A stretch of DNA of 27,296 bases from a virus. Every line of letters starts with the position of its first letter. Position 1 is the stretch's first letter. Shown in pieces: positions 18,500-27,296 of the stretch. The stretch spans positions 1 to 27,296 of IMG/VR virus record IMGVR_UViG_3300030116_003278. One strand, written 5' to 3'. Both the position numbers and the translations under genes were made by a program. The notes beneath the pieces were generated by a model. That model did not search any database. It worked only from the letters and a program-made list of their open reading frames with translations, and was not told the origin of the DNA.

Positions 18500-19978
18500 A
18501 TGATCGATTTTGGCGATTTACAAGCTGACCTACCTACTTATGAGAACTCAGGTGCTTTAGTAGTTGATAATGTCTTACCTCTTGCAAAAGGCTATAAAAG
18601 CCTAGCTGGTTTTCAGGCATTAAGTGGTACAGGATTAACAGGTAGTGCTGTTGGTTTATTTACAAGTTTTAGTGCTAGTGGTTCTACGAACTATGCTGGT
18701 GACGCTACCAAACTTTATCAGATGGACTCCTCTCTAGTCTTTCAAGATAAAAGTAAAGCTGGTGGCTACAACAACTCTACTACAGAAAATGCAAGAGACT
18801 TTTGGGCATTTACACAGTTTGGTTCAAACATTATTGCAACAAACTTTGCAGACAATATTCAGAAGTTTACAGAAGGTACAAGTAGTGCTTTTAGTGATCT
18901 TGTTTCTCTTAAAGCAAAATATATTGCAGTCATTAGAGACTTTGTTGTAGCTGGATATACAAATGAATCAGGCACAGTATACAACCAAAGAGTAAAGTGG
19001 TCAGGTATTAACGACAGTTCTACATGGACACCGAGTCAATCAACGCAATCAGGTTTCCAAGATATTGTAGGATCACATGGTAATATTCAAGCCATTGTCG
19101 GTGGTGAGAGTGCTGGTGTGATTTTTATGGAAAAGGCAATCTATAGAATGTCTTATGTCGGTGTGCCATTGATTTTCCAGTTTGATAAGATTGCAGATAA
19201 TATTGGTGCATTTGCTCCTAAGTCTGTTGCTTCTTATGGAAACATGGTTTTCTTTTTAGCACAAGATGGTTTTTACAAACTAACTGGTGGACAACAATTA
19301 ACACCAATAGGTAATGGTAAAGTAGATAACTTCTTTTTTGATGACTTATCATCTAACCTTGATGGTATTACATCGGCTGTCGATCCTAACAATAGTATTG
19401 TTGTATGGTCTTATCGAGGATCAGGAGCTACAGGTACAACCAATAACAAACTCTTGATATACAACTATGCAGTTGATAAATGGAGTACAGGCAGTGGACA
19501 GGACTTAGAGTTTATTGCTAGTGCATCACAAGAGGCATTTACTACTTTAGAGAGCCTTGATGTATTAGGTGACTTAGATAATCTTCCAAAATCATTAGAC
19601 TCATACTTCTACAAAGAAGGTATTGTCGGTCTAGCTGGTTTTAACTCTGCAAACAAGTTTGGAAAGTTTATTGCAAATAGTTTATCAGCTACAGTTGATA
19701 CGACAGAGTTTGAGGGAGCTAAAGGAAAAAGATCAACACTAATTAATTGCAGACCTATTGTTGATGGAACAACAAACACATCTGTAACAATAACACCAAT
19801 TACGAGGCAATCACAACTTGACACCACAACAACTGGCGATGCTGTTAGCACTAATGATACTGGCACTTGCCCTTTACGGAGTACATCTAGGTATCATCGG
19901 ATTAGGGTAAATGTAACAGGTAACTTTAACACCATGTCAGGTGTAGATATAGAAGCGAGACCTGAAGGTGGCAGATAA
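18500..19978 (+). CDS. Tail nozzle protein (P22 gp10/SU10-nozzle-like)
   Basis: A 492-residue, beta-rich protein. It starts DFGDLQADLPTYENSG, then VVDNVLPLAKGYKSLAGF, a beginning common to nozzle or packaged-DNA-stabilisation proteins of this phage group. Further on it shows propeller-like repeats, with VVAGYTNE, FMEKAIYRMSYVGVP, DNIGAFAPKSVASYG and VFFLAQDGFYKLTGG. The C-terminal region ends in a Ser/Thr-rich beta domain and GGR. It would form the tube tip below the adaptor and hold the DNA in place. It begins right after the adaptor stop and overlaps the next gene by 11 bases. Confidence 0.82.
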   Translation: MIDFGDLQADLPTYENSGALVVDNVLPLAKGYKSLAGFQALSGTGLTGSAVGLFTSFSASGSTNYAGDATKLYQMDSSLVFQDKSKAGGYNNSTTENARDFWAFTQFGSNIIATNFADNIQKFTEGTSSAFSDLVSLKAKYIAVIRDFVVAGYTNESGTVYNQRVKWSGINDSSTWTPSQSTQSGFQDIVGSHGNIQAIVGGESAGVIFMEKAIYRMSYVGVPLIFQFDKIADNIGAFAPKSVASYGNMVFFLAQDGFYKLTGGQQLTPIGNGKVDNFFFDDLSSNLDGITSAVDPNNSIVVWSYRGSGATGTTNNKLLIYNYAVDKWSTGSGQDLEFIASASQEAFTTLESLDVLGDLDNLPKSLDSYFYKEGIVGLAGFNSANKFGKFIANSLSATVDTTEFEGAKGKRSTLINCRPIVDGTTNTSVTITPITRQSQLDTTTTGDAVSTNDTGTCPLRSTSRYHRIRVNVTGNFNTMSGVDIEARPEGGR

Positions 19979-20297
19979 TCAATTTCCTCAAGTACCTTTA
20001 TCAATACCTGATACAGGACAACATTTACGATTAGTTTCGACATCATTAAACAATACGATCAATGGTAAACTTAACAGTACAGGAACAATAACACTAACTG
20101 CTAGTGCTACATCAACGACCTTAACTGATGCTCGTATTAGTGGTAATTCTGTGATACTTTTTATGCCAACGACTGCAAATGGCAGAACAGCATTAAACGG
20201 ACTTCATGTTTCTGCAAGAGCAGACGGAAGTGCAACTTTAACTCATGCAAGTTCAGGAAACACAGATCAAACATTATCATACTGTGTCATTGGGTAA
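19968..20297 (+). CDS. Small beta-rich tail-associated protein
   Basis: A 109-residue protein with a GTG start that overlaps the nozzle stop. The first part (PLSIPDTGQHLRLVSTSLNN) is followed by a beta-rich Ser/Thr/Ala stretch (TGTITLTASATSTTLTDARI) and an end with ALNGLHVSARADGSATLTHA. This matches a small family near nozzle and fibre genes in marine phages, with a TASATSTTLTDxRIxxxS pattern. It probably decorates the tail or fibres, but function is not shown. Confidence 0.72.
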   Translation: MADNQFPQVPLSIPDTGQHLRLVSTSLNNTINGKLNSTGTITLTASATSTTLTDARISGNSVILFMPTTANGRTALNGLHVSARADGSATLTHASSGNTDQTLSYCVIG

Positions 20298-20691
20298 TGT
20301 AGTCACTAGAGTTCCTAGTGAAGATGTCGAGTTTATATGGAGTCAAGTAGCTCCATTGTTAGAAAAAGCATTAGACGAAACCTATAGTATTAAAGATATA
20401 CTGTATGGATTAGCTAATGATCGTATGCAACTATTTATTAGTTGGAATAATAATAGAGTCGAAAGTGCTGTCGTAACTGAGATAGCACAATACCCTCAGT
20501 CAAAAGTATTACGATACTTTTTAGCTGGAGGAACAAACCTAGAAAATTGGTTAGAAAGAATACAAAAAGTTATAGAAAAATTTGCAAAGAAAGAAAACTG
20601 TACTCACCTTGAAGTCGCTGGGCGAAAAGGTTGGGTAAGAAAATTGAAAGGATTTAGAGTCAAAGCATACTTACTAAATAAGGAAATATAA
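20284..20691 (+). CDS. Acetyltransferase-like (GNAT-type) phage protein
   Basis: Start choice is uncertain: GTG 20284 gives a 14-base overlap with the previous gene, ATG 20245 a 53-base one. The protein has about 135 residues. Its layout (VPSEDVEFIWSQVAPLLEKAL, then LYGLANDRMQLFISWNN, TEIAQYPQSKVLRYFLAGG, IEKFAKKENCTHLEVAGRKGW) is that of a small GNAT-like family found beside tail genes of many phages. Proteins of this type are named after the fold; acetyl transfer has not been shown for most. An unusual place for an enzyme, it may instead have a structural role. Confidence 0.68.
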   Translation: MSLGNVVTRVPSEDVEFIWSQVAPLLEKALDETYSIKDILYGLANDRMQLFISWNNNRVESAVVTEIAQYPQSKVLRYFLAGGTNLENWLERIQKVIEKFAKKENCTHLEVAGRKGWVRKLKGFRVKAYLLNKEI

Positions 20692-20692
20692 A

Positions 20693-21523
20693 ATGTCAAA
20701 AGGATCATCACCACAAAACGTAACAACTACATCATCTGCTGAACCATCAGAGTTTATTAGACCATACTTAGAACAAGCTATTGATTACAGCCAAGATTTA
20801 TTTGAGTCTGATTTACCAAACTTTTTCCCAAATAATACCTTTGTAGCTCCAGCCGCTGAAACACAAGCGGCATTAGATTTAGCATCTGCAAGAGCTGTAG
20901 CTGGAAATCCGTTATTGAATCAATCACAAAATCTTGCTCAACAAACATTAGCTGGAGATTTCTTATCCCCTACGACAAATCCTTACTCACAAGCCTTATT
21001 TAATCAAATGGCTGACGATGTAACATCAAAAGTACAATCTCAGTTTAGTAAAGCAGGTCGTCTAGGATCAGGTGCAAACCAAGAAATACTAGCAGACTCA
21101 CTTGGAAGATTAGCTAATCAAGTCTATGGAGATCAATTTAATCGTGAAAGAGCATTACAAGCTCAAACTATGATGACAGCACCACAACTAGGCGAGATGG
21201 ACTACAATGATGTATCACGACTAGCACAGGTAGGAGCTGACAGAGAAAGCATAGAACAAGCAAAACTACAAGATGCAATAGCAAGATTTGACTTTGAACA
21301 ACAAAAACCATTTCTTAAATTAAATCAATTCTTAGGTGCATTAGGTTCGCCAGTACCAACACAAACAGTATCAACACAACCTGTCTTTAGAAACACAGGT
21401 GCTGGATTACTAGGTGGTGCATTAACAGGTGCTAATATTGCAAGTCAAATAGGTGGTACATCGATGTTTGGTAATCCTCTCTTTGGTGCAATCGGAGGAG
21501 GACTTCTTGGAGGGTTCTTTTAA
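20693..21523 (+). CDS. Putative internal virion/DNA-ejection protein (small)
   Basis: A 276-residue protein with AAGGAAATATAAA before its start. It has an Ala/Gln-rich helical body (DLASARAVAGNPLLNQSQ; FNQMADDVTSKVQSQFSKAG; SGANQEILADSLGRLANQ) and a Gly-rich, hydrophobic C-terminus (232-276, GAGLLGGALTGANIASQ ... GGGLLGGFF). This combination is typical of the first of a set of ejection proteins in T7- and P22-like phages, which insert in the host envelope. The call is by character and position. Confidence 0.65.
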   Translation: MSKGSSPQNVTTTSSAEPSEFIRPYLEQAIDYSQDLFESDLPNFFPNNTFVAPAAETQAALDLASARAVAGNPLLNQSQNLAQQTLAGDFLSPTTNPYSQALFNQMADDVTSKVQSQFSKAGRLGSGANQEILADSLGRLANQVYGDQFNRERALQAQTMMTAPQLGEMDYNDVSRLAQVGADRESIEQAKLQDAIARFDFEQQKPFLKLNQFLGALGSPVPTQTVSTQPVFRNTGAGLLGGALTGANIASQIGGTSMFGNPLFGAIGGGLLGGFF

Positions 21524-22548
21524 TGAATCAAAAAACACAATTTAATAGTTCAATATTAGATCAGGTCATAGGTCAAAAGTTAAATCAATTAATAGCACCT
21601 CAAAAACCAAAAGGTTTACTAGGTTTTATTGGATCACAATATGCACAAGATTTAGGTACTGGATTATTAGGACAAGCTGGTTTTCAACCAATGCCAACAA
21701 GTCTAGGTCAATCTATTGGAACAGCATTTCAAAACGCTAATCAATTAAGAAATCAAAGACGAATGGCTGATTTTTCTGAACTAGGAGCATTAGCTAATAT
21801 TCGTTCATCTTTACAATCTGATACAACCGATACAGATGATAGTGATTGGGAATTATTTCAGGCTTATGCTGCTGAAAGAGATATTAATTTAAGTGAAAGC
21901 CAAGCAAGACAAATTGAAAGATTAGTAGGTAAAGGTAATGTAGGTAAATTAACTGAAAATACTGGTACTTTTGTAAACACACTAGACAGACTTTTAGAGC
22001 CTTATAAAGATAAAAATAAAAAAGAAGAAAAGGACACAATTTCATTAGAAACAGGTGAAGATGAATTAAAACAAGAAAATATAAATAAAAAAGTAAAAGT
22101 GATACAAGATGATTTTAATAAAAATAATTGGAACGAAATTATTTTTGCTGCTAATGAAGTAGAAAAACTTATTAAAGATAGTAAAGAATCTGGCAACATA
22201 GAGGGTGTTGGATTTATTGAAGGTAAACTACTACCAAACTTTCTCGTTGGAGAAGAAGGCAAGTTAAATAAAGCAAAAATAGCTAGATTATTTAATTTAA
22301 CATTAAAAGATAGGTCTGGTGCTGCTGTTACAGAACCAGAACTACTTAGATTACAAGAAGAATTTGGTAAAGGTTCTTTTACTACAGATCAAGATTTTAT
22401 TAACGCATTTAATAATTTTAAAAGAATATTTAATAATATCTTAAAACAAGAAATAAAAGGTTATGATCCAAAAGCCTTTTCTGCATGGGGTGGTACATTT
22501 CAAATAGGTGACACAACAAAAGAGGATCAAAGAGAAAGATTTTTATAA
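21523..22548 (+). CDS. Putative internal virion protein (medium)
   Basis: A 341-residue protein overlapping both neighbours by one base (TAATG). The first 90 residues are Gly/Gln-rich (GLLGFIGSQYAQDLGTGLL; GQSIGTAFQNANQLRNQRR). The middle is acidic and lysine-rich, probably a flexible helix. The last 90 residues contain LKDRSGAAVTEPELLRLQEE and an FINAFNNFKRIF helix, a segment seen in other phage internal proteins. Together with its neighbours it forms a three-gene set of the kind that builds the ejection apparatus. Confidence 0.62.
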   Translation: MNQKTQFNSSILDQVIGQKLNQLIAPQKPKGLLGFIGSQYAQDLGTGLLGQAGFQPMPTSLGQSIGTAFQNANQLRNQRRMADFSELGALANIRSSLQSDTTDTDDSDWELFQAYAAERDINLSESQARQIERLVGKGNVGKLTENTGTFVNTLDRLLEPYKDKNKKEEKDTISLETGEDELKQENINKKVKVIQDDFNKNNWNEIIFAANEVEKLIKDSKESGNIEGVGFIEGKLLPNFLVGEEGKLNKAKIARLFNLTLKDRSGAAVTEPELLRLQEEFGKGSFTTDQDFINAFNNFKRIFNNILKQEIKGYDPKAFSAWGGTFQIGDTTKEDQRERFL

Positions 22549-24680
22549 TGGCAAAGTCTTTATTACAAACAAAACTTGATGTTAAAAAGCTAATTGATGA
22601 TGGAACATCAACAGATGATATCTTAGATTACATATCAAAATCTGGTTTTACAGAACAGCAAATAAAAAATTTTAAATTAGACGAAAAATCTGGTGCTAGT
22701 TTTTTTGATAGGTTTGTTATGGGCTTAGCTCCAAACGAAAAATCAAGAGACCTTACAATGTCAAAAAAATTTCCTGAGTCTGTTAAAGTAGGAGATAACT
22801 TTGCAATTTATGATGACTCTATTGGTGGTGCAAAAATGTTTAATCCAGCAGGATTTGATTTTGGAGATGTTGCAGAATTTGGTGGTAGAGGTGCAATAGC
22901 TATAGCACCTAATATATTTGGAGCATATAAAGGACAAAAAATAGGATCACCTTTTGGAGTTCGTGGTAGAGCTGTTGGAGGAGTTGTAGGAGCTGGACTA
23001 GGTGAGACTGTTGGTGGCGTAGGAGCTGACCAAGTTTTTAAGGCTTTTGGTGGTGAAATAGACCGAACAGTTCCTGAGTATTTAACAGCTAGGGGTTTTG
23101 ATTTTACTTTAGGAAGTGTGTCAGAATTTATAACTCCTTACATTTTAAAACAGATTAAAAAACCATTTGCTGGATTTACAAAAAAAACAAGAGAAAAGTC
23201 AGCACAGAATATCAAGAATTTTGAAGAAGCAAATGTGTCTCCATCATCATTAAGTGTTTTATCTGAAGGACAAAATTTTGGTTTAGTTAGAGACCTTGAA
23301 TATATTTTAGGCAACATACCTATAGCAAAAGAAAAAATTGGTAAAGCTGGTGAGAGAATACAAAAGGACATGGGTGAGTCTTTAATTAGAACAAGTAACT
23401 ACCTTGTTGATTCTCCAGCATTAGTAAACAACATAACTCTTAACAACATAACCAAAAATGGAATTGAGAGTGGTGTTACAAAGTTTAAAACTAAATCTAC
23501 ATCTTTATACAATGAATCTTTTGATTTGGTGAAATTATCTGGTGATGATTTTTCAGTTAATGTTCCAAGTTTTGTATCAATACTTGATGAAATTGCAAAA
23601 CCAAAAGGTGCAAATATAACAAAAGTAGTTACAAAAAAGATGGCAAAAGAAGATCCATCTTTAAAAGTTGGAGAAACTATAGTCGTTGGAAAAAAAGGAA
23701 GTGTTTTACAATCACCAAAATTAATAAAACTAAGACAAGAAATTTTAGACAAAATACAAGATGGAACTTTAACATTTAAAGAGTTAAGAAATTATAGATC
23801 ATTAATTGGATCTGCATTAACTAATGCAAACCTTGCTGATGATATATCTAAAGCTGAATATAAAAGGCTTTATGGAGCTTTGTCTGAAGATTTAAAAGTT
23901 TTTCTAAAAGACACAGATAAAGCTGCTTACACAAAGTTTTTAAGAGCAGATAATTATTATAAAGCATCGCAAAAAAGAATTAATGATATTTTACAACCAA
24001 TTCTTAGCAAAGTAGATCAAGACAGAATAATTAATTTTTTATTCAAAGAATCTCAAGAAGGAACAAAATACATAAATGGTTTAAAAAAATCACTTAAACC
24101 TGATGAATTTGCATATATCCAAAATGCTATTATACAAAAACTAGGTAAAATTAAACCATCTGAAGGAATGAATTATGATAGTGCTTCAGCAGCAGAATTG
24201 TTTAACAGCAATACTTTTCTTACTAATTGGAACAAAATAGATCCTAAAGCAAAAGATTTTTTGTTTTCAAGTAAAAAATATGCAGATTTAAGGAAAGACC
24301 TCGATAGATTGGCAGTCATATCTGCTAATATTGCAGAAGCTGGTAAAACTTTTGAAAACCCATCTAAAACTGCTGGTTCTATGGTTGGTCAATTATCTTA
24401 TGCAACTGCTGTAGTAGGTGGTAGCGTCATAGGATTGATGAATGTATTTAAAACAGGTTTATTTTTAGTAGGTGGTGCAGAATTAGTTACAAATCCTAAA
24501 ATTGTAAAATGGTTAGTACAAGGCACAGATATTGCCAATAATGAAGGTGTAGATGGCGTCATAAAACATTTTGGTAAAGTTGGAACTGTTTTTGCTGGAT
24601 CAAGTCCAGAAGTACAAGAATGGGTTGCAGCATACGGAGAGACATTAGCAAATCAAAATAAGGAAAATAAGGATAAATAA
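22548..24680 (+). CDS. Putative internal virion/ejection protein (large)
   Basis: A 710-residue protein, third of the ejection-type set. The N-terminus is a helical domain (TSTDDILDYISKSGFTEQQI). A Gly/Ala-rich hydrophobic part follows at about 112-165 (GRGAIAIAPNIFG; GGVVGAGLGETVGGVGAD). The centre is long, charged and helical, and a second hydrophobic stretch at about 613-650 (ATAVVGGSVIGLMNVF; GLFLVGGAELV) could span a membrane. I do not see a lysozyme or transglycosylase active site. This resembles large ejection proteins of podoviruses in size, order and composition. Confidence 0.62.
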   Translation: MAKSLLQTKLDVKKLIDDGTSTDDILDYISKSGFTEQQIKNFKLDEKSGASFFDRFVMGLAPNEKSRDLTMSKKFPESVKVGDNFAIYDDSIGGAKMFNPAGFDFGDVAEFGGRGAIAIAPNIFGAYKGQKIGSPFGVRGRAVGGVVGAGLGETVGGVGADQVFKAFGGEIDRTVPEYLTARGFDFTLGSVSEFITPYILKQIKKPFAGFTKKTREKSAQNIKNFEEANVSPSSLSVLSEGQNFGLVRDLEYILGNIPIAKEKIGKAGERIQKDMGESLIRTSNYLVDSPALVNNITLNNITKNGIESGVTKFKTKSTSLYNESFDLVKLSGDDFSVNVPSFVSILDEIAKPKGANITKVVTKKMAKEDPSLKVGETIVVGKKGSVLQSPKLIKLRQEILDKIQDGTLTFKELRNYRSLIGSALTNANLADDISKAEYKRLYGALSEDLKVFLKDTDKAAYTKFLRADNYYKASQKRINDILQPILSKVDQDRIINFLFKESQEGTKYINGLKKSLKPDEFAYIQNAIIQKLGKIKPSEGMNYDSASAAELFNSNTFLTNWNKIDPKAKDFLFSSKKYADLRKDLDRLAVISANIAEAGKTFENPSKTAGSMVGQLSYATAVVGGSVIGLMNVFKTGLFLVGGAELVTNPKIVKWLVQGTDIANNEGVDGVIKHFGKVGTVFAGSSPEVQEWVAAYGETLANQNKENKDK

Positions 24681-26710
24681 TGACAGTATCAAGTTACAGC
24701 ACGACAGCTAGTAGTAATACAGCTATCAACGGAGTTAATATATCTGAGGGTATGTCACCCTCTGACGTTAATAACGCTATTAGAGAGCAACTTAAAGATG
24801 TCCGATCAGTATGGAACGACAAAGAATGGTTCCTATTAGGTGATGGTGATGGCACTACTACTTTTACGAGAGCCTCTGCTACCAGTATTACAGTTGCGGC
24901 TAACATTACTTCTACATATCATGTAGGTCGTAGAGTCAAAGTTGTAGGATCTAACACAGGTACAATCTTTGGTAAAATTGCTACAAGTTCATTTTCCTCA
25001 CCGAACACGACAGTAACCTTCACTTTTGACAGTGGATCTATCAATTCAGGCGATACCACAGTCTCTGTATATGTCGGTTCAGTGTTTACAAATCCAGCTA
25101 ATCCTGTTGTCGATGAAGATAACATGGCGAGTGATAGTGCTATACTTCCTCCTTCACAACAATCCACAAAAGCATTTGTCACTTCAGGCACAGTCACCTT
25201 ATCGAATAAGTCTATCTCGCTAGGCAGTAACACTCTTACAGGAACAACTGCCCAATTTAACACAGCATTATCTGATAATGACTTTGCCACATTAGCTGGA
25301 TCTGAAACACTTACAAACAAAACACTTACAAGTCCTGTATTAGATACAGCGATAAGTGGTTCTGCTTTTCTTGATGAAGATGATTTTGCATCAGATAGTG
25401 CAACAAAAGTAGCCTCACAACAATCTATTAAGGCTTATGTAAATTCACAAGTAGTAGCACAAGACTTAGATATCTCTGATGGTTCATCAGCTATTGATAT
25501 TGTGCTTGGTACAGAAACACTTGGTTTATTAGGTGGTACAGGAATTACATCAACAGCCTCTGGCACAAATGTAACCCTTGCTATTGACTCGACTGTTGCA
25601 ACAAAAGCTGGTAGTGAAACTCTTACAAACAAAACTATAAGTGGTTCTAGCAATACTTTATCTAATATTGCAAATTCAAGTCTTACTAATTCAACAGTTT
25701 CTTATGGTGGTGTATCTTTAGCTTTAGGTGCTAGTGATGCAACACCAGCATTTGACCTACAAGATGCAACTAGCTATCCAGCAAGTGCATTGACAGGCAC
25801 AATCAGTAATGCTCAAGTAGCTACTGGTATTGATGCAGTAAAAATAGCAGATGGCTCTGTTACAAATACTGAGTTCCAACATATCAATACTCTATCTTCC
25901 AATGCACAAACACAATTAGATGCAAAAGTAGCAAAAGCCTCTAACTTATCAGATTTAGCTTCAGCCTCTACAGCAAGATCAAATCTTGGTCTTGGTACTA
26001 TGGCTGTTCAAAACGCTGCAACAGTCAATATTAGTGGTGGTAGTATTACAGGATTATCAACACCTTCTAATAATTCTGATGTAGCTATTAAATCTTATGT
26101 AGATAATGCAGTAGCTGGTCTTAGAACAAGAATAATAGCTGAAGTAGCAACTACAGCCAATGTCAATCTATCTAATGGATTAGAAGCTGGTGACACAATC
26201 GATGGTGTTACTCTTGTTGCCGGTGATCGAGTCTTAGTCAAAGACCAATCTACAGCTACTGAGAATGGTTTATATCTAGCAGTATCAAGTGGTGCTGCAT
26301 CAAGAGATCCAGAACACGATACTATAGCTGAATTAAGTGGTGGTATGGTAGTTGTTAATCAAGGATCTACTAACGACAACAAAATATTTCTTTGTACGAC
26401 TGATAGCGATGGCTCACTTGGTTCTACAAACATAACATATACACAAGTTACACCAAGTAACACAGGAACAGTTACAAGTATTGGTCTTACCCAATCAGGT
26501 TCAGAATTTTCTATATCAGGATCACCAGTCACATCTGCTGGTAATATAACACTAGATGTAAACAGAATTAGTGCTACTAAGATTGGCTCTAACACAAATG
26601 TTTCTGATACAGAATTTGGTTACTTGGCAAATGTGTCAAGCGATATACAAACACAAATAGATTCCAAAGCTGGTGCTGGTTTTGCAGTAGCGATGGCAAT
26701 AGCTTTATAA
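24680..26710 (+). CDS. Tail fibre protein with internal repeats
   Basis: A 676-residue protein, preceded by AAGGATAAATA. The N-terminus ([19 protein letters not shown], then [11 protein letters not shown]) matches the virion-attachment part of marine phage fibres. The shaft has repeated modules: DED-x-MASDSA (from residue 145) and [12 protein letters not shown] (from 232), each leading to QQS-x-KA-x-V, and GSETLTNKT at 207 and 311. A segment near residues 470-560 ([26 protein letters not shown]) is a small beta domain seen in many fibre proteins. The C-terminus is short and Ala-rich. It probably forms a trimeric fibre for host recognition. The modular repeats suggest growth by duplication and recombination. 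Confidence 0.85.
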   Translation: MTVSSYSTTASSNTAINGVNISEGMSPSDVNNAIREQLKDVRSVWNDKEWFLLGDGDGTTTFTRASATSITVAANITSTYHVGRRVKVVGSNTGTIFGKIATSSFSSPNTTVTFTFDSGSINSGDTTVSVYVGSVFTNPANPVVDEDNMASDSAILPPSQQSTKAFVTSGTVTLSNKSISLGSNTLTGTTAQFNTALSDNDFATLAGSETLTNKTLTSPVLDTAISGSAFLDEDDFASDSATKVASQQSIKAYVNSQVVAQDLDISDGSSAIDIVLGTETLGLLGGTGITSTASGTNVTLAIDSTVATKAGSETLTNKTISGSSNTLSNIANSSLTNSTVSYGGVSLALGASDATPAFDLQDATSYPASALTGTISNAQVATGIDAVKIADGSVTNTEFQHINTLSSNAQTQLDAKVAKASNLSDLASASTARSNLGLGTMAVQNAATVNISGGSITGLSTPSNNSDVAIKSYVDNAVAGLRTRIIAEVATTANVNLSNGLEAGDTIDGVTLVAGDRVLVKDQSTATENGLYLAVSSGAASRDPEHDTIAELSGGMVVVNQGSTNDNKIFLCTTDSDGSLGSTNITYTQVTPSNTGTVTSIGLTQSGSEFSISGSPVTSAGNITLDVNRISATKIGSNTNVSDTEFGYLANVSSDIQTQIDSKAGAGFAVAMAIAL

Positions 26711-26722
26711 GAAAGGAAAACA

Positions 26723-27058
26723 ATGGCTCAAGATTTTGAAAGATCATACGCTAGTTCGATTTCAAACTCATCAGGATCGCCAACAACATTGGTCACTTCA
26801 AATTCTGATGACGCATTGATTTCAATTAGATGTGTAAACAAACACACATCATCAATAAATATAACTGTAGTAATTACATCAGGTGGTACAACATTTAATG
26901 TAATCAAAGACGCACCTATTCCTGTAGGTGGTTCACTTGAATTAATTGACTCAGGTTCAAAGATTGTGATACAGAATGGTGATGTATTAAAAGCATTTGC
27001 AAGTACAGCTAGTGCTTGTGATGTATTAGTAAGTTTCGTTGATAGTATCAGTACATAG
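26723..27058 (+). CDS. Small beta-rich tail protein
   Basis: A 111-residue protein with GAAAGGAAAACA before its ATG. It is Ser/Thr-rich and beta-like: SIRCVNKHTSSINITVVI, then APIPVGGSLELIDSGSKIVI and GDVLKAFASTASACDV. Proteins with this VxNxxxxxIxVTV...PVPxGSSLELIDGxKIVLxxGDxL pattern are common next to fibre genes in marine phages and probably fold as a jelly-roll-like tail decoration. Function is not established. Confidence 0.78.
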   Translation: MAQDFERSYASSISNSSGSPTTLVTSNSDDALISIRCVNKHTSSINITVVITSGGTTFNVIKDAPIPVGGSLELIDSGSKIVIQNGDVLKAFASTASACDVLVSFVDSIST

Positions 27059-27066
27059 GAGATAAT

Positions 27067-27296
27067 ATGGCGTATGTAGGTAACACACCAGCAGATAAAA
27101 CATTAAAGTTAGAAAAACAACAGTTTACTACTTCTGCTACAACAACTTATACTCTTAGTCATAGTGTATCTGATCCTCAAGATATAGCTTTGTTTATTAA
27201 CAATGTTAGACAAAACCCTAACTCAAGCTATACAGTATCAGGCACAACACTAACACTAAGTGCTGCTACTGCCTCTACAGACACCATGTACTGTGT
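27067..27296 (+). CDS. Tail fibre-type protein, N-terminal part (cut by window end)
   Basis: Starts at ATG 27067 after TAGGAGATAAT and stays open to the last base (76 codons seen). It reads AYVGNTPADKTLKLEKQQFT, then ALFINNVRQNPNSSYTVSG. The short beta domain with LFINNVRQxP...YTVSGTTLTLS is a standard fibre-associated module that follows a virion-anchoring N-terminus. More fibre sequence is expected to the right of the window. Confidence 0.8.
   Translation, partial: MAYVGNTPADKTLKLEKQQFTTSATTTYTLSHSVSDPQDIALFINNVRQNPNSSYTVSGTTLTLSAATASTDTMYC

Noticed and set aside
1-27296. CRISPR array, tRNA genes, integrase or attachment sites
   Set aside because: I saw no regular repeat-spacer pattern, no clear tRNA cloverleaf and no recombinase motifs on either strand. 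A proper tRNA scan could still find one.

Overview
The window is most of a tailed double-stranded DNA phage genome of the short-tailed (podovirus-like) kind. It is AT-rich (about one third G+C by eye). The gene set resembles uncultured marine phages: a P22-type portal, a DUF5309/SU10-type major capsid protein, SU10-type adaptor and nozzle proteins, and several tiny basic proteins seen often in marine metagenomic phages. The host is probably an AT-rich marine bacterium, perhaps an alphaproteobacterium; that is inference. Both ends cut through genes, so the genome continues outside. I see no integrase, DNA polymerase, endolysin, tRNA or CRISPR array here.

Layout. (1) 1-2372, plus strand: end of an unknown gene, a holin-like membrane protein, a coiled-coil protein and a run of small lysine/arginine-rich proteins chained by start/stop overlaps. 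(2) 2347-4901, minus strand: two helix-turn-helix proteins, an HNH nuclease, a PD-(D/E)XK (RecB-like) nuclease, a micro membrane protein and small unknowns; a recombination/regulation block. (3) 4980-7307, plus strand: a LexA-type winged-helix protein without a peptidase domain, a DUF1376 replication-type protein, a DUF6456-like protein and two unknowns. (4) 7348-10107, minus strand: a ParB-domain protein at the end of a chain of ten very small ORFs, several too short for ordinary gene callers. Nine carry nearly the same extended ribosome-binding box (AAGCGAGG or AAGTGAGG). (5) 10108-10652: AT-rich gap with a good sigma70-like promoter firing into block 4. (6) 10653-27296, plus strand: zinc-knuckle protein, large terminase, portal, scaffold, major capsid protein, adaptor, nozzle, ejection-type proteins and tail fibre genes.

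Two things stand out. First, the major capsid gene is broken: its reading frame stops at 17145, and its recognisable C-terminus resumes in the +1 frame right at the break, with a stretch of the family missing between. This is either an assembly deletion or a defective genome. Second, a perfect 7-bp GC-rich hairpin directly after the DUF6456-like gene (6729-6754) shows in its 12-nt loop the exact complement of the ribosome-binding box repeated in block 4. That suggests, but does not prove, an RNA-based translational switch linking blocks 3 and 4.
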